Shown in pieces: positions 51,142-61,205 of a stretch of 64,000 bases of DNA (the stretch's first letter is position 1; every line of letters begins with the position of its first letter). The stretch spans positions 3,534,001 through 3,598,000 of the forward strand of contig NZ_LT670817.1 in assembly GCF_900129425.1 (NCBI RefSeq). Reading direction: 5' to 3'. Made by a program: the position numbers and the translations under genes. The notes under the pieces are model-generated. The model ran no database searches and had not been told where the DNA came from. It saw only the letters and a program-made list of their open reading frames with translations. The stretch is from Bradyrhizobium erythrophlei (GTDB lineage Bacteria > Pseudomonadota > Alphaproteobacteria > Rhizobiales > Xanthobacteraceae).

Positions 51142-54100
51142 TTACTGGTTGCCATTGCCGAAGCGGCGCGACCACCATCCCGCGCGGCGGGGCTGGGTTT
51201 CGTTGGCTACTTCGGCAGCGGGCTGTTGCGGAGCCGGGGCGGGGGCCGGCGATGGCTCAGGCTGGCTATGACCGACTGATGGCGCTGCATCAGGCTGGGC
51301 GTCGACCAGGAAACTCACCTTCTCGCGCACGGTTGAACGCCGGCGCGCGGCCCTTTCGGCTTCCTGGACGGTTTCCTCTTGCGCAGGCGCATGGGCCGCC
51401 TCCTGCGGAACGCGATCCATGGGTGGTTGCTCGGGCGGTGGCGCGATGGATTCCGGCTGCACCATCGGCAGCGGTGGCTGGGCTGAACCTCCGTCGAAAT
51501 CGGCAACCGCGGTGATCGCCTCCGGTGTGGATGGCGGCCCCAGTTCGTCGGAAATAGATCCGGCCAGACCGTCCTCGAGCCCGCCGCGCCGGCGGCGGCC
51601 GCCGCGACGGCCGCGGCGGCGAGGCCGCCGTTCGCCGCCGGCCGGCTGATCGGCGCGAACCGCGCCGGGCTGTTCGTCAGATTCGTCCTCGTCGGATTCG
51701 CCTTCCTCGGCGATGACGCCGGGAATCGCGACCGCTTCGAACGCCACGCGTCCGCCCTCGGTTTCCTCACGCGGCGGACCGCCTTCGCGCGGTTCGCCGG
51801 GACGGCCGCGTCGCCGCCGACGCCGCTTGCGCTTGTGGCCGTCGGCCGTGGTTTCACCGTCGGTCGTCTCGCTGACCGCCGAATCCTCGGTGAGCCCTTC
51901 GGTCTCGTCGGTCTCCACCTCCGATTCGGTTTCGACGTCGAACGGCTCGTCGTCGTCGAAGGCTTCCTCGGTCTGCGGCGGGAAAGCTGCAACCTGCGCC
52001 GCCAGCAGCGCCTTGGCGGCCTCCAGCGTGTGCACCTGTTCGCCGCGATCGATGATGAACGACTGCTGCGCGCTCACGGTCGGGTCGGCGATGACGGCAA
52101 GCGTCACCTTGAAGCTGTTTTCGAGATCGCGCAGATGGCCGCGCTTGTGATTGAGCACGTAGAGCGCGACGTCGGTCCGGGTGCGCACCACGAGATTGTG
52201 GGTCGCGCCCTTCATTAGGATCTCCTCGAGACCCCGCAGCAGTTGCAACGCCACCGACGATACCGAACGCACATGGCCGCTGCCGCCGCACTGCGGGCAG
52301 GGTTCCGTCGAACTCTCCAGCACGCTGGCGCGAATGCGCTGGCGCGACATTTCGAGCAGGCCGAAATGCGAGATGCGGCCGACCTGGATACGGGCGCGGT
52401 CCTGTCGCAGGCAATCGCTGAGCTTGCGCTCCACCGAACGGTTGTTGCGCTTCTCGTCCATGTCGATGAAGTCGATGACGATCAGGCCCGCGAGATCGCG
52501 CAGGCGCAGTTGCCTTGCGACTTCCTCCGCGGCCTCCAGGTTGGTCTTGAGCGCGGTGTCCTCGATATGATGTTCGCGGGTCGAGCGGCCCGAATTGACG
52601 TCGATCGAAACCAGCGCCTCGGTCTGGTTGATCACGATGTAGCCGCCGGACCGCAATTGCACGGTCGGCGAGAACATCGCATCTAGCTGGCTCTCGACGC
52701 CCATCCGCGAGAACAGCGGCTGGCCGTCGCGATACTGCTTCACCGCGCGCACATTCGACGGCATCAGCATCTTCATGAAATCGCGGGCTTCCTGATAGCC
52801 GGCTTCGCCGGCGACCTGGATTTCGTCGATTTCCTTGTTGTAGAGATCGCGCAGCGATCGCTTGATCAGCGAGCCCTCTTCATAGACGAGGGTCGGTGCC
52901 TGCGACTTCAGCGTCATGTCGCGGACGGTTTCCCACATCCGGATCAGATATTCGAAGTCGCGCTTGATCTCGGGCTTGGTGCGCGAGGCGCCGGCGGTGC
53001 GCAGTATAATGCCCATGCCCTCGGGCACGTCGAGATCCTGCACCACTTCCTTGAGGCGCGAGCGATCCTGCGCGGAAGTGATCTTGCGGCTGATGCCGCC
53101 GCCGCGCGCGGTGTTGGGCATCAATACCGCATAGCGGCCGGCCAGCGAGAGATAGGTCGTCAGCGCGGCGCCCTTGTTGCCGCGCTCTTCCTTGACGACC
53201 TGCACCAGCATCACCTGACGGCGCTTGATGACTTCCTGGATCTTGTATTGACGGCGCGGACGGAAGGCGCGCTCCGGCACCTCTTCCATGACGTCATCGC
53301 CGCCGACCGATTCAACGACTTCCTCTTCGGCGTCCTCGCCATCGTCCTCATCGTCGTGATTGTCGTCGCCATGCGGTTGAGTTGCATGCTCGTCGTGAGG
53401 CGCGGCGGCGTGTTCTTCACCGGCTCGCTCGGCATGCGCGGCATCGTCGGCATGGGCTGCGTTTTCGAGCGCGTGCTCCTCGTGGGTGTGCTCATCATGT
53501 GCATGCTCTTCATGCGCATGCTCTTCATGTGCTTCCGCCCCAACCGGCGCGTCCGGCGTGGCGACGGACGCCTCGATCGCAGCTGCGATCGGCACAGCGG
53601 GCTGGGATTCGGCCGCCGGCGTCTCGTCCGCGTGAGTCGCGTGGATATGGTCATCGTGATCGTGCTCATCATGATCGTGTTCATCATGGGCATGTTCATG
53701 ATCGTGCGAATGTTCATGATCATCGTGATCATGATGCTCCGCATCATCGTCGTGATCATGATGCTCGGCATCGGCATGGTGATGCTCGGCGTCGTGGGTG
53801 TGGCCGTGTTCGGCGTGCTCGCCTTCGACATGCTCGTGGCCGTCATGCGGCTGAGCGGCATGCGACGGATCGGCGCCTGCGTTTTCAACGATGTCGCTCT
53901 GGACCCGCTCGCCATTGCCGCGGCGGCGCGAGTTGCGGTGGCGCGGACGGCGGCGGTTGGAGCGATTCTCGGTTTCTTCCTCGGCCTCGCGATGGGCGCG
54001 TTCGTCGGCCTCGATCAGCGCCTGACGATCGGCGACCGGGATTTGGTAATAATCCGGGTGGATTTCGCTGAAGGCGAGAAAACCGTGGCGGTTGCCGCCG

Positions 54101-54282
54101 TATTCGATGAAGGCCGCCTGCAGCGACGGCTCTACCCGCGTGACCTTGGCGAGGTAGATATTTCCGCGCAGTTGTTTGCGCTGAGCAGTCTCGAAATCAA
54201 ATTCCTCGACGCGATTGCCGCGGACCACAACGACCCGGGTCTCTTCCGGGTGGGTGGCATCGATCAACATTTTGTTGGGCAT
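51142..54282 (-). CDS. rne: Ribonuclease E/G with His/Asp-rich S1-domain insertion
   Basis: A 1046-residue RNase E. Signatures: RGNIYLAKVTRVEPSLQAAF (S1), VIDFIDMDEKRNNRSVERKL (catalytic Asp), CPQCGGSG (Zn-link). Between the two halves of the S1 domain lies a long insertion (about residues 130-330) that is extremely His/Asp/Glu-rich (EHHHADAEHHDHDDDAEHHD and related repeats), before MEEVPERAFRPRR resumes the domain. The C-terminal 350 residues are disordered with Arg-rich patches for degradosome and RNA contacts. I chose the MPNKMLIDATHPEE start at 54282. It initiates mRNA decay and rRNA processing. Confidence 0.9.
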   Translation of the reverse strand: MPNKMLIDATHPEETRVVVVRGNRVEEFDFETAQRKQLRGNIYLAKVTRVEPSLQAAFIEYGGNRHGFLAFSEIHPDYYQIPVADRQALIEADERAHREAEEETENRSNRRRPRHRNSRRRGNGERVQSDIVENAGADPSHAAQPHDGHEHVEGEHAEHGHTHDAEHHHADAEHHDHDDDAEHHDHDDHEHSHDHEHAHDEHDHDEHDHDDHIHATHADETPAAESQPAVPIAAAIEASVATPDAPVGAEAHEEHAHEEHAHDEHTHEEHALENAAHADDAAHAERAGEEHAAAPHDEHATQPHGDDNHDDEDDGEDAEEEVVESVGGDDVMEEVPERAFRPRRQYKIQEVIKRRQVMLVQVVKEERGNKGAALTTYLSLAGRYAVLMPNTARGGGISRKITSAQDRSRLKEVVQDLDVPEGMGIILRTAGASRTKPEIKRDFEYLIRMWETVRDMTLKSQAPTLVYEEGSLIKRSLRDLYNKEIDEIQVAGEAGYQEARDFMKMLMPSNVRAVKQYRDGQPLFSRMGVESQLDAMFSPTVQLRSGGYIVINQTEALVSIDVNSGRSTREHHIEDTALKTNLEAAEEVARQLRLRDLAGLIVIDFIDMDEKRNNRSVERKLSDCLRQDRARIQVGRISHFGLLEMSRQRIRASVLESSTEPCPQCGGSGHVRSVSSVALQLLRGLEEILMKGATHNLVVRTRTDVALYVLNHKRGHLRDLENSFKVTLAVIADPTVSAQQSFIIDRGEQVHTLEAAKALLAAQVAAFPPQTEEAFDDDEPFDVETESEVETDETEGLTEDSAVSETTDGETTADGHKRKRRRRRRGRPGEPREGGPPREETEGGRVAFEAVAIPGVIAEEGESDEDESDEQPGAVRADQPAGGERRPRRRGRRGGRRRRGGLEDGLAGSISDELGPPSTPEAITAVADFDGGSAQPPLPMVQPESIAPPPEQPPMDRVPQEAAHAPAQEETVQEAERAARRRSTVREKVSFLVDAQPDAAPSVGHSQPEPSPAPAPAPQQPAAEVANETQPRRAGWWSRRFGNGNQ

Positions 54283-54983
54283 TTTGGGACTCTTGACGGC
54301 GGCGGGCGCGTATGACCGGGAGCGCGTATCGCGCCGCCGGGTGACGCGACGGTCCACCTGATTCGGGGGTGAGGGGAAGGCCGAAACGCAACCCGGGGCG
54401 CCCAGCCGAACGCGATCCCGTGGAAGTGAAGCGACGCGCGGAACTTTCGCTTCGCGTCGGCGCTGGTCTTCCGTGGATCATGGTCGGCAATACATTCTGG
54501 CGCATCAAGCGTCGGCCCGTCTGAACACATGGGCGGCGAAAGTCGCCGCTTTGTCTGTTGCTGAAGGTCCGGCGCGGCGCCAAAGCGCTCGCCGGCGATC
54601 GCATATCAGGCTTTTGAGCCCGGATAATCGGTTATGCCGCGTCTGAAGTCGTCCCTGGAACAAGATGGTAACCTGGGACCGGACGCCGCTCGGGCTCGAA
54701 ACCGCCGCTCCTTGTCAGCCGCGCGCTGCGCTGGCTTTGGAGGGATCGGAAGGACGCTGGAATCTTCAGAATTCGAAGGTTCCGGCGCTGCACCGGGAGG
54801 CTGAACGTGACACAACCGGGAGTTTTAGCCGTCAGCCCCCTGTACATACGTCGATTGGCCGCCGCGTGCAAGAGAAGCGTCGCAACGCGGCAACACTTCG
54901 CCTTATTCGCCGCAGGCGCGTTAAGGTTGGATTAACCCTGCGGTTCTATTGCGGTATGAGGGCTGCTCGGAGGCTTGGATTCG
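54283..54983. other. Long divergent gap with probable rne leader
   Basis: About 700 bases between the rne and amidase starts with no credible gene; ORFs there are GC-rich shadows. It should hold both promoters and, by analogy with RNase E autoregulation, a long rne 5' leader. Local short hairpins are visible but I can assign none. Confidence 0.4.
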
Positions 54984-56282
54984 TTGGCGATCCGCGCAAA
55001 TCATCGGGTTTTGCTGGGATACGCGCTGGTGTGCGCCGCAGCATTGCTATGCTCCGATGTCAACCGGGTTGGCGCCGCGGAGGGGCAACCCTCGACCCCG
55101 GTCACGACGTCGGATTTTCCCGTCGCCTCCGACGCCAGGCTGGCCGGCGATGCCAAACAAACCCGCTTCGTGCTCGATCTCGACAAGACCATCCAGTTTC
55201 GTGCCTTTGCGCTGGCGGATCCGTACCGGGTGGTGGTGGATATCCCTCAGGTCAGCTTCCAGCTTCCTGCCGGAACCGGCACCGCTGGGCGCGGCCTGAT
55301 CAAGGCATTCCGCTACGGCTTGGTGATGCCGGGCGGTTCGCGAATCGTGTTCGATCTGACCGGTCCGGCCAGGATCTCACACTCCTATGTGCTCGACGCC
55401 GCCAACGGCCAGCCGCCGCGGTTGGTGCTCGAACTGGAAGAGGTTGACCGCACCGCCTTCGTTCAATCGCTGGCGGTCGAAAGCCGGCCCGAACTGCGGT
55501 CGGCCATCGCGGACGCGGCGGACGCCGCGGTACCCGCCGAAGCGGCGGCTCCGCCCAAGCCTGCCGCGCCGGCGGATCTGCGTCCCGTGGTGGTGATCGA
55601 TCCAGGCCATGGCGGTATCGACAACGGCACCCAGGCCAGCGGCGAGAGCGAAAAGAGCCTGGTGCTGGGATTTGGCCTGGCGTTGCGCGACCGCCTTGAA
55701 AAAGGCGGCAAATATCGCGTCGTGATGACCCGCACCGACGATACCTTCATTCCGCTTGCGGAGCGGGTTCGGATCGCCCGCAACCAGTCGGCGGCGCTGT
55801 TCGTGTCAATCCATGCCGATGCGTTGCCGCGCGGCGAGGGGGACGCCCAGGGTGCGACGATTTACACACTGTCCGACCGCGCCTCCGACGTCGAAGCCGA
55901 AAGGCTCGCCGAGGCGGAAAACAAGGCCGACGCCATCGGCGGGGTGAATCTGACGGAGGAGCCGACCGACGTCGCCGACATCCTGATCGACCTTGCGCAG
56001 CGCGAAACCCGCACCTTCTCGAATCGGTTCGCCCGGCTGTTGATGGGCGAGATGAAAAATACCGTCCGGATGCACAAGCGCCCGCTGAAATCAGCCGGAT
56101 TTAAAGTTCTGAAGGCCCCCGACGTGCCCTCGGTGCTGGTCGAACTCGGCTATGTCTCAAACAAGGGCGACCTCGAACATCTGGTATCGGATAGTTGGCG
56201 TTCGCGGACCGTTGGCTCGATGGCGCAGGCCGTTGACGCCTTCTTTGCCGAACGCATCGCAACGGCGGGCTCGGCCGACTGA
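54984..56282 (+). CDS. N-acetylmuramoyl-L-alanine amidase (AmiC-type) with AMIN domain
   Basis: A 432-residue exported wall hydrolase. Residues about 45-150 are an AMIN domain (TRFVLDLDKTIQFRAFALAD; GSRIVFDLTGPARIS). A Pro/Ala linker precedes the Amidase_3 domain (about 195-425): VVIDPGHGGIDNGTQASGE (His), LFVSIHADALPRGEG (His) and SVLVELGYVSNKGDLE (Glu). It cleaves septal peptidoglycan during cell division. A TTG at 54984 (10 bases after GGAGG) was preferred to the TTG at 54975, which abuts the ribosome site; both are plausible. Confidence 0.88.
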   Translation: MAIRANHRVLLGYALVCAAALLCSDVNRVGAAEGQPSTPVTTSDFPVASDARLAGDAKQTRFVLDLDKTIQFRAFALADPYRVVVDIPQVSFQLPAGTGTAGRGLIKAFRYGLVMPGGSRIVFDLTGPARISHSYVLDAANGQPPRLVLELEEVDRTAFVQSLAVESRPELRSAIADAADAAVPAEAAAPPKPAAPADLRPVVVIDPGHGGIDNGTQASGESEKSLVLGFGLALRDRLEKGGKYRVVMTRTDDTFIPLAERVRIARNQSAALFVSIHADALPRGEGDAQGATIYTLSDRASDVEAERLAEAENKADAIGGVNLTEEPTDVADILIDLAQRETRTFSNRFARLLMGEMKNTVRMHKRPLKSAGFKVLKAPDVPSVLVELGYVSNKGDLEHLVSDSWRSRTVGSMAQAVDAFFAERIATAGSAD

Positions 56283-56500
56283 AAAGGGGAACCCTTCCGG
56301 TGGTGGAAGCCCTAGTTTGGCCACAGCGGCGGCCCTATAAAAAAACCACCGCGAGATCCTAGGAATCGATCAAAATGCCCTCCGGGCCGACGGGCTAGAC
56401 AATATTATGCGGGCTGTGCGGGATGGCAGATCGTCCCGTAGTGGCGTTCACGCTGAGCAAGCGCCCCAGTCACGGGGCAAGGGGAAACGGATATTTGATA

Positions 56501-58993
56501 ATGCGCTTGCTGGTGCGGTTCATGGGTTTCTTGTTCGCCGCCGGAACGGTTTTGTTTCTGGTGGGCGTCGCCGCGGCGGCGGGGCTGATCTGGCATTTTT
56601 CCAAGGACTTGCCCGACTATTCGCAGCTTCAGGATTATGAGCCGCCGGTGATGACGCGCGTCCACGCGGCGGACGGCGCGCTGCTTGGCGAATATTCCAA
56701 GGAACGCCGGTTGTACCTGCCGATCCAGGCGGTTCCAAAGCTCGTCATCAACGCGTTCCTCGCCGCCGAGGACAAGAACTTCTATGAGCATGGCGGCATC
56801 GATTTTTCCGGCATGGCCCGCGCGGCCGTGCTCTACGCGCAAAATTATGGCTCCAACCGTCGTCCGCAGGGCGCCTCCACGATCACCCAGCAGGTCGCCA
56901 AGAACTTTCTGCTGACCAACGAAGTATCGTTCTCCCGCAAGATCAAGGAAGCCTTGCTGGCGATGCGGATCGAGCGCGCCTACTCCAAGGACAAGATCCT
57001 CGAACTCTATCTCAATGAAATCTATCTCGGCCTCGGCGCTTACGGCATTGCCGCCGCGTCGCTGGTTTATTTCGACAAATCGGTGAACGAACTCACCGTC
57101 GCGGAAGCGGCCTATCTGGCCGCGCTGCCGAAGGCGCCGGCGGCGCTGCACCCGGTGCGCAACCACGACCGCGCGATCGAGCGGCGCAATTACGTGATCG
57201 ACCGCCTGCTGGAAAACGGCTGGATCAAGCAGGCCGATGCCGACAAGGCCCGCAAGGATCCGTTGATTGTCACCAACCGGACCAACGGCGCCCACATTTT
57301 CGCCGGCGAATATTTTGCCGAGGAAGTCCGGCGCGACATCTTCGAGCGATACGGCGAAAAGAAACTCTATGAAGGCGGCCTGTCGGTCCGGACCACGCTC
57401 GACCCCAAAGTGCAGGTGATGGCGCGCAAAACAATGGCCGCCGGCCTCGTGAACTACGATGAGAATCAGGGTTGGCGCGGCGCCATCAGCAAGATCGACA
57501 TCACGGGCGACTGGGGCGTGAAGCTCGCCGACGTCAAATCGCTGTCGGACATCTCGCCCTGGCGAATGGCGGTGGTGCTGGAGACCAGCGAGCAGTCGGC
57601 GCGGATCGGTTTTCAGCCCGGCCGCGAACTCGGTGGCGCCGTGCTCAAGGATCGCCAGACCGGCAACATCACCCTTGAGGGCGTCCGATGGGCAAAAGCC
57701 GCGGCCGGTCTGGCGCGGGGCAGGACGCCGACCGCGGTTTCGCAGGTGCTGTCGCCGGGCGACGTCATCTATGCGGACCCGTTGATTGGCAAGGATGGCG
57801 CTGCGGTCGAGGGCCAGTATCGGCTGCGCCAATTGCCGGAGGTTTCCGGTGCGATGGTCGCGATGGATCCGTGGACCGGCCGCGTGCTGGCCATGGTCGG
57901 CGGATTCTCCTTCGACCAGAGCCAGTTCAACCGCGCCACGCAGGCCTACCGGCAACCGGGATCATCCTTCAAACCGATCGTGTACTCTTCCGCGCTCGAC
58001 AACGGCTACACGCCGTCGACGGTCGTGGTCGATGCGCCGATCGAGATTGATCAGGGGCAGGGCGCGGGCGTCTGGCGTCCAGACAACTATTCGGCCGGCC
58101 ATTATCATGGCCCCACGACGCTGCGGAATGCCCTGAGATGGTCGCTCAACACGGTGACGGTGCGGCTGGCGCAGGACGTCGGCATGCCCCTGATCGGCGA
58201 ATACGCCAAGCGCTTCGGGGTCTATGACGAGTTGCCGAACTATCTGTCCTACGCGCTCGGCGCCGGCGAGACCACGGTGATGCGGATGGTCACGGCCTAT
58301 TCGATGTTCGCCAATGGCGGCCGGCGCGTGAAGCCGACCTTGATCGACCGCATTCAGGATCGTTATGGCCACACCATCTTCAAGCATGACCAGCGCGAAT
58401 GCCGCGGCTGCGACGCTCCCGGCGGCTGGAAGAATCAGCCCGAGCCGCAGCTTGTCGACCGCAGGGAGCAGGTGCTGGATTCGATGACGGCCTACCAGAT
58501 CACGTCGATGATGGAAGGCGTGGTCCAGGGCGGCACCGCGATCGCCCTGAAGGACGTCGGCAAGCCGATCGCCGGCAAGACCGGCACCACCAACGATGAA
58601 AAAGATGCCTGGTTCGTCGGCTTTTCGCCGGACATCGTGGTCGGCATCTATATCGGCTACGACAAGCCCCGCAATCTCGGCCGCAAGGCTACCGGCGGTG
58701 TTCTGGCCGCGCCCATCGCCCGGGATTTCATGAAGCTCGCGCTCGCCGACAAGCCCGCGATTCCGTTCCGGGTGCCGGCGGGCATCAAGCTGATCCGGGT
58801 CGATCAGATGACGGGAATGCGCGCCGGTCCTGGCGACGGCGGAAAGACGATTCTCGAAGCCTTCAAGCCGGGCACCGCGCCGCCGGATAATTATTCCGTC
58901 ATCGGCGTCGCCGATGCCGACGGCCGCTCGCTCACGGTGTCGCCCGACGCCGACCGCACCATCATGCGCTCCGGTACCGGTGGGCTTTACTAG
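56501..58993 (+). CDS. mrcA: Penicillin-binding protein 1A
   Basis: An 830-residue bifunctional PBP. N-terminal membrane anchor (LVRFMGFLFAAGTVLFLVGV), GT51 glycosyltransferase domain (AAEDKNFYEHGGIDFSGMAR with catalytic Glu; GASTITQQVAKNFLLT; ALLAMRIERAYSKDKILELY), an OB-like insert and a transpeptidase domain with SxxK in GSSFKPIVYSSAL, SLNTVTVRLAQDV (SxN) and KTGTTNDEKDA (KTG). ATG 56501 gives the typical short cytosolic N-terminus; the upstream frame to 56423 has no family fit. Lies downstream of the amidase gene in the same direction. Confidence 0.92.
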   Translation: MRLLVRFMGFLFAAGTVLFLVGVAAAAGLIWHFSKDLPDYSQLQDYEPPVMTRVHAADGALLGEYSKERRLYLPIQAVPKLVINAFLAAEDKNFYEHGGIDFSGMARAAVLYAQNYGSNRRPQGASTITQQVAKNFLLTNEVSFSRKIKEALLAMRIERAYSKDKILELYLNEIYLGLGAYGIAAASLVYFDKSVNELTVAEAAYLAALPKAPAALHPVRNHDRAIERRNYVIDRLLENGWIKQADADKARKDPLIVTNRTNGAHIFAGEYFAEEVRRDIFERYGEKKLYEGGLSVRTTLDPKVQVMARKTMAAGLVNYDENQGWRGAISKIDITGDWGVKLADVKSLSDISPWRMAVVLETSEQSARIGFQPGRELGGAVLKDRQTGNITLEGVRWAKAAAGLARGRTPTAVSQVLSPGDVIYADPLIGKDGAAVEGQYRLRQLPEVSGAMVAMDPWTGRVLAMVGGFSFDQSQFNRATQAYRQPGSSFKPIVYSSALDNGYTPSTVVVDAPIEIDQGQGAGVWRPDNYSAGHYHGPTTLRNALRWSLNTVTVRLAQDVGMPLIGEYAKRFGVYDELPNYLSYALGAGETTVMRMVTAYSMFANGGRRVKPTLIDRIQDRYGHTIFKHDQRECRGCDAPGGWKNQPEPQLVDRREQVLDSMTAYQITSMMEGVVQGGTAIALKDVGKPIAGKTGTTNDEKDAWFVGFSPDIVVGIYIGYDKPRNLGRKATGGVLAAPIARDFMKLALADKPAIPFRVPAGIKLIRVDQMTGMRAGPGDGGKTILEAFKPGTAPPDNYSVIGVADADGRSLTVSPDADRTIMRSGTGGLY

Positions 58994-59145
58994 CGAAGCC
59001 AGGTGCCGGTTCGCCTGAAGAAAACACGCCGATACAATACGAGCCGATTGCGCTTTGTGGCGCCCGCCGCTACATCCCTTGCAGCATCAGAGCGTTTTCA
59101 CGCGAAGTGGGTGTCGGTTCGCGTCAAGAAAACGCGTCAAAACAG
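58994..59145. repeat. Bradyrhizobium-type intergenic repeats
   Basis: Two related copies, at about 58994-59037 and 59091-59145, share GGTTCGC-(C/G)TGAAGAAAAC-type cores (GTGCCGGTTCGCCTGAAGAA and GTGTCGGTTCGCGTCAAGAA). The second includes AGAGCGTTTTCACGCGAAG. I recognise this as a dispersed palindromic repeat common in Bradyrhizobium genomes. Confidence 0.55.
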
Positions 59146-59185
59146 CAGATGAGAATGGCGGCCTGTGCCGCAGATCAGAGAACCC

Positions 59186-60317
59186 ATGCGCGCTGAAGTC
59201 GAACGTTTAGTTGAAGAGATCAAGCAGTCGGTCGGGCTGCTGAGGAGGCATCTTTGACGTCGATGCATCCACTGCGCGCCTTGCGGAGCTGAACAAGCTC
59301 GCAGAAGATCCCAATCTCTGGAACGATCCCCAGAAGGCGCAGAAGTTGATGCAAGAGCGCACCTCACTTGAGGATGCGCTGGGTGGCATCGGCAAGGTCG
59401 AGCGCGAACTCGAAGACAATATCGGGATGATCGAGCTCGGCGAAGCCGAGAACGATTCCGGCGTCGTCGCCGAAGCCGAGACCGCGCTGAAAAATCTGCA
59501 GAAGGAAGTGGCCCGCCGCGAACTGGAAGCCCTGCTGTCGGGCGAAGCCGACCGTTTCGACTCCTATCTCGAGGTTCATGCCGGCGCCGGCGGTACCGAG
59601 AGCCAGGACTGGGCCGCGATGCTGCTGCGCATGTATACGCGTTGGGCCGAAAAGCACGGCTTCAAGATCGAATATCTGGAAGAGACGCAAGGTGAAGAGG
59701 CCGGCATCAAATCGGCCACCATCCAGATCAGCGGTCACAATGCCTATGGCTGGCTGAAGACCGAAGCCGGCGTACACCGGCTGGTGCGGATATCGCCGTT
59801 CGATTCCAACGCGCGCCGGCACACCTCGTTCTCCAGCGTCGCAATCTTTCCGGTGGTCGACAACAGCATCAAGATCGATATCGCGGAGTCCGATGTGCGG
59901 GTCGATACCATGCGTTCGGGCGGCGCCGGCGGCCAGCACGTCAACAAGACCGAATCGGCTGTGCGGCTCACCCATATTCCGACCGGGGTTGCGGTGGTCT
60001 GCCAGGCCGGCCGGTCGCAGCACAAAAACAAGGCGCAGGCGTGGGACATGCTGCGCGCGCGGCTCTACGAAATCGAGCTGAAGAAGCGCGAGGAGCAGGC
60101 CGCCGCCGATCAGGCCGCCAAGACCGATATCGGCTGGGGCCACCAGATCCGCTCCTACGTCCTGCAGCCCTATCAGATGGTGAAGGATCTGCGCACCGGC
60201 GTGCAGACCTCGGACACCTCGGGTGTCCTTGACGGCGACCTCGATGAATTCATGGGGGCGACGCTGGCACAGCGCGCGTTTGGCGCGCCGCCCGCATCGA
60301 TCGAGGACGTGGATTAA
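59186..60317 (+). CDS. prfB: Peptide chain release factor 2 (programmed +1 frameshift)
   Basis: The real gene starts at ATG 59186 (MRAEVERLVEEIKQSVGLLR), reads to an in-frame TGA at 59255 (codon 24) and continues after a +1 shift from 59256, giving a 376-residue RF2. Signatures: SPFDSNARRHTSF (stop-codon recognition), SGGAGGQHVNKTES (GGQ motif in the peptidyl-transferase loop). RF2 terminates at UGA and UAA. A shorter call from the Met at 59346 would lose the N-terminal domain. Confidence 0.93.
59242..59258 (+). other. RF2 autoregulatory frameshift site
   Basis: AGGAGG (internal Shine-Dalgarno) 3 bases before CTT TGA C, the conserved RF2 recoding site. Low RF2 favours the shift at the UGA, raising RF2 synthesis. 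Confidence 0.9.
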
Positions 60318-60320
60318 CCC

Positions 60321-61205
60321 ATGGCACAGGTCGCGTTCATTGGCCTCGGACGGATGGGCCACGGCATGGCCGGCCGGTATCTCGACGCCGGCTTCACGGT
60401 CGCGGTCTGGAACCGGAGCAAGGCCAAGGCTGAAGATCTGATCGCGCGCGGCGCGCGATGGGCGACGTCGCCGGAGGATGCCGCCATCGATGCCGAGGCT
60501 GTCGTGACCATGGTCGCTGACGACGAGGCATCGCGCGCCGTGTGGCTCACCAGGGATGGCGCGGCCGCGACCATGAAAGCCGGCACGATCGCGATCGAGT
60601 GTTCCACCGTATCGTATAACCACGCGATCGATCAGGCGCGCGAGCTTCGCAGACGCGGCCTCATCTACATCGATAGTCCCGTCGCCGGCTTGCCGGATGC
60701 CGCGGCCAGCGGAAAATTGACGCTGCTGGTCGGCGCCGAGCCCGCGGATCTCGAACGGGCGCGGCCTTATCTGGCGCCGCTCTCGACGACGATCCGGCAT
60801 TTCGGCGCCGTCGGCACCGGCACCGTCTACAAGCTGATCAACAATCTGATGGGCGCGATCCAGATTGCCGGTATCGCAGAGGGCCTCGCGATCGCCGAGC
60901 AGGCCGGTCTCGACATGAAGCTGGTGCTGGAGGCGATCGAGACCGGCGTTGCCGCCAGCCCACAGGTGCTCCGGCATTCCAAGCGGATGGTGGCGCGGAA
61001 TTTTTCCGGCGCGACCTTCACCGCGGCGCTGCGGCACAAGGATGCGGCTTACGCCGTGGCGTTGGCCGAGAGCCTTTTGTCCGACGTTCCCCTGATGGGG
61101 CGCGCCGCGGTGGAGGCGTATGCCAGGGCGACAGCCCATGCGCCCGACGACGATGAAGGCAAGATGATCGAGATCGTATCGCGGTCGAAGGGCGCAGCGA
61201 CGTAA
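60321..61205 (+). CDS. NAD(P)-dependent 3-hydroxyisobutyrate dehydrogenase-like reductase
   Basis: A 294-residue Rossmann enzyme: VAFIGLGRMGHGMAGRYLDA (NAD binding GxGxxG), STVSYNHAIDQARELRRRGL, DSPVAGLPDAAASGKLTLLV and VYKLINNLMGAIQIAGIA with catalytic Lys. The family reduces beta-hydroxy acids or related substrates. It starts 3 bases after prfB. Exact substrate unknown. Confidence 0.85.
   Translation: MAQVAFIGLGRMGHGMAGRYLDAGFTVAVWNRSKAKAEDLIARGARWATSPEDAAIDAEAVVTMVADDEASRAVWLTRDGAAATMKAGTIAIECSTVSYNHAIDQARELRRRGLIYIDSPVAGLPDAAASGKLTLLVGAEPADLERARPYLAPLSTTIRHFGAVGTGTVYKLINNLMGAIQIAGIAEGLAIAEQAGLDMKLVLEAIETGVAASPQVLRHSKRMVARNFSGATFTAALRHKDAAYAVALAESLLSDVPLMGRAAVEAYARATAHAPDDDEGKMIEIVSRSKGAAT

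Noticed and set aside
53248..54315. 355-residue plus-strand ORF with many hydrophobic residues, looking like a membrane protein
   Set aside because: It is the reverse reading of the His/Asp-rich RNase E insertion; His and Asp codons read backwards give Met, Ile, Val-type codons. The rne frame has clear domain matches and this one has none.
56405..57955. 516-residue minus-strand ORF opposite the PBP1A gene
   Set aside because: Shadow of a GC-rich coding region; PBP1A motifs are unambiguous on the plus strand.
59346..60317. prfB starting at the internal Met 59346
   Set aside because: The RF2 recoding site and the upstream family-matching N-terminus show the start is 59186.
59364..61139. 591-residue minus-strand ORF opposite prfB and the reductase
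   Set aside because: Shadow; both plus-strand genes have complete family motifs.
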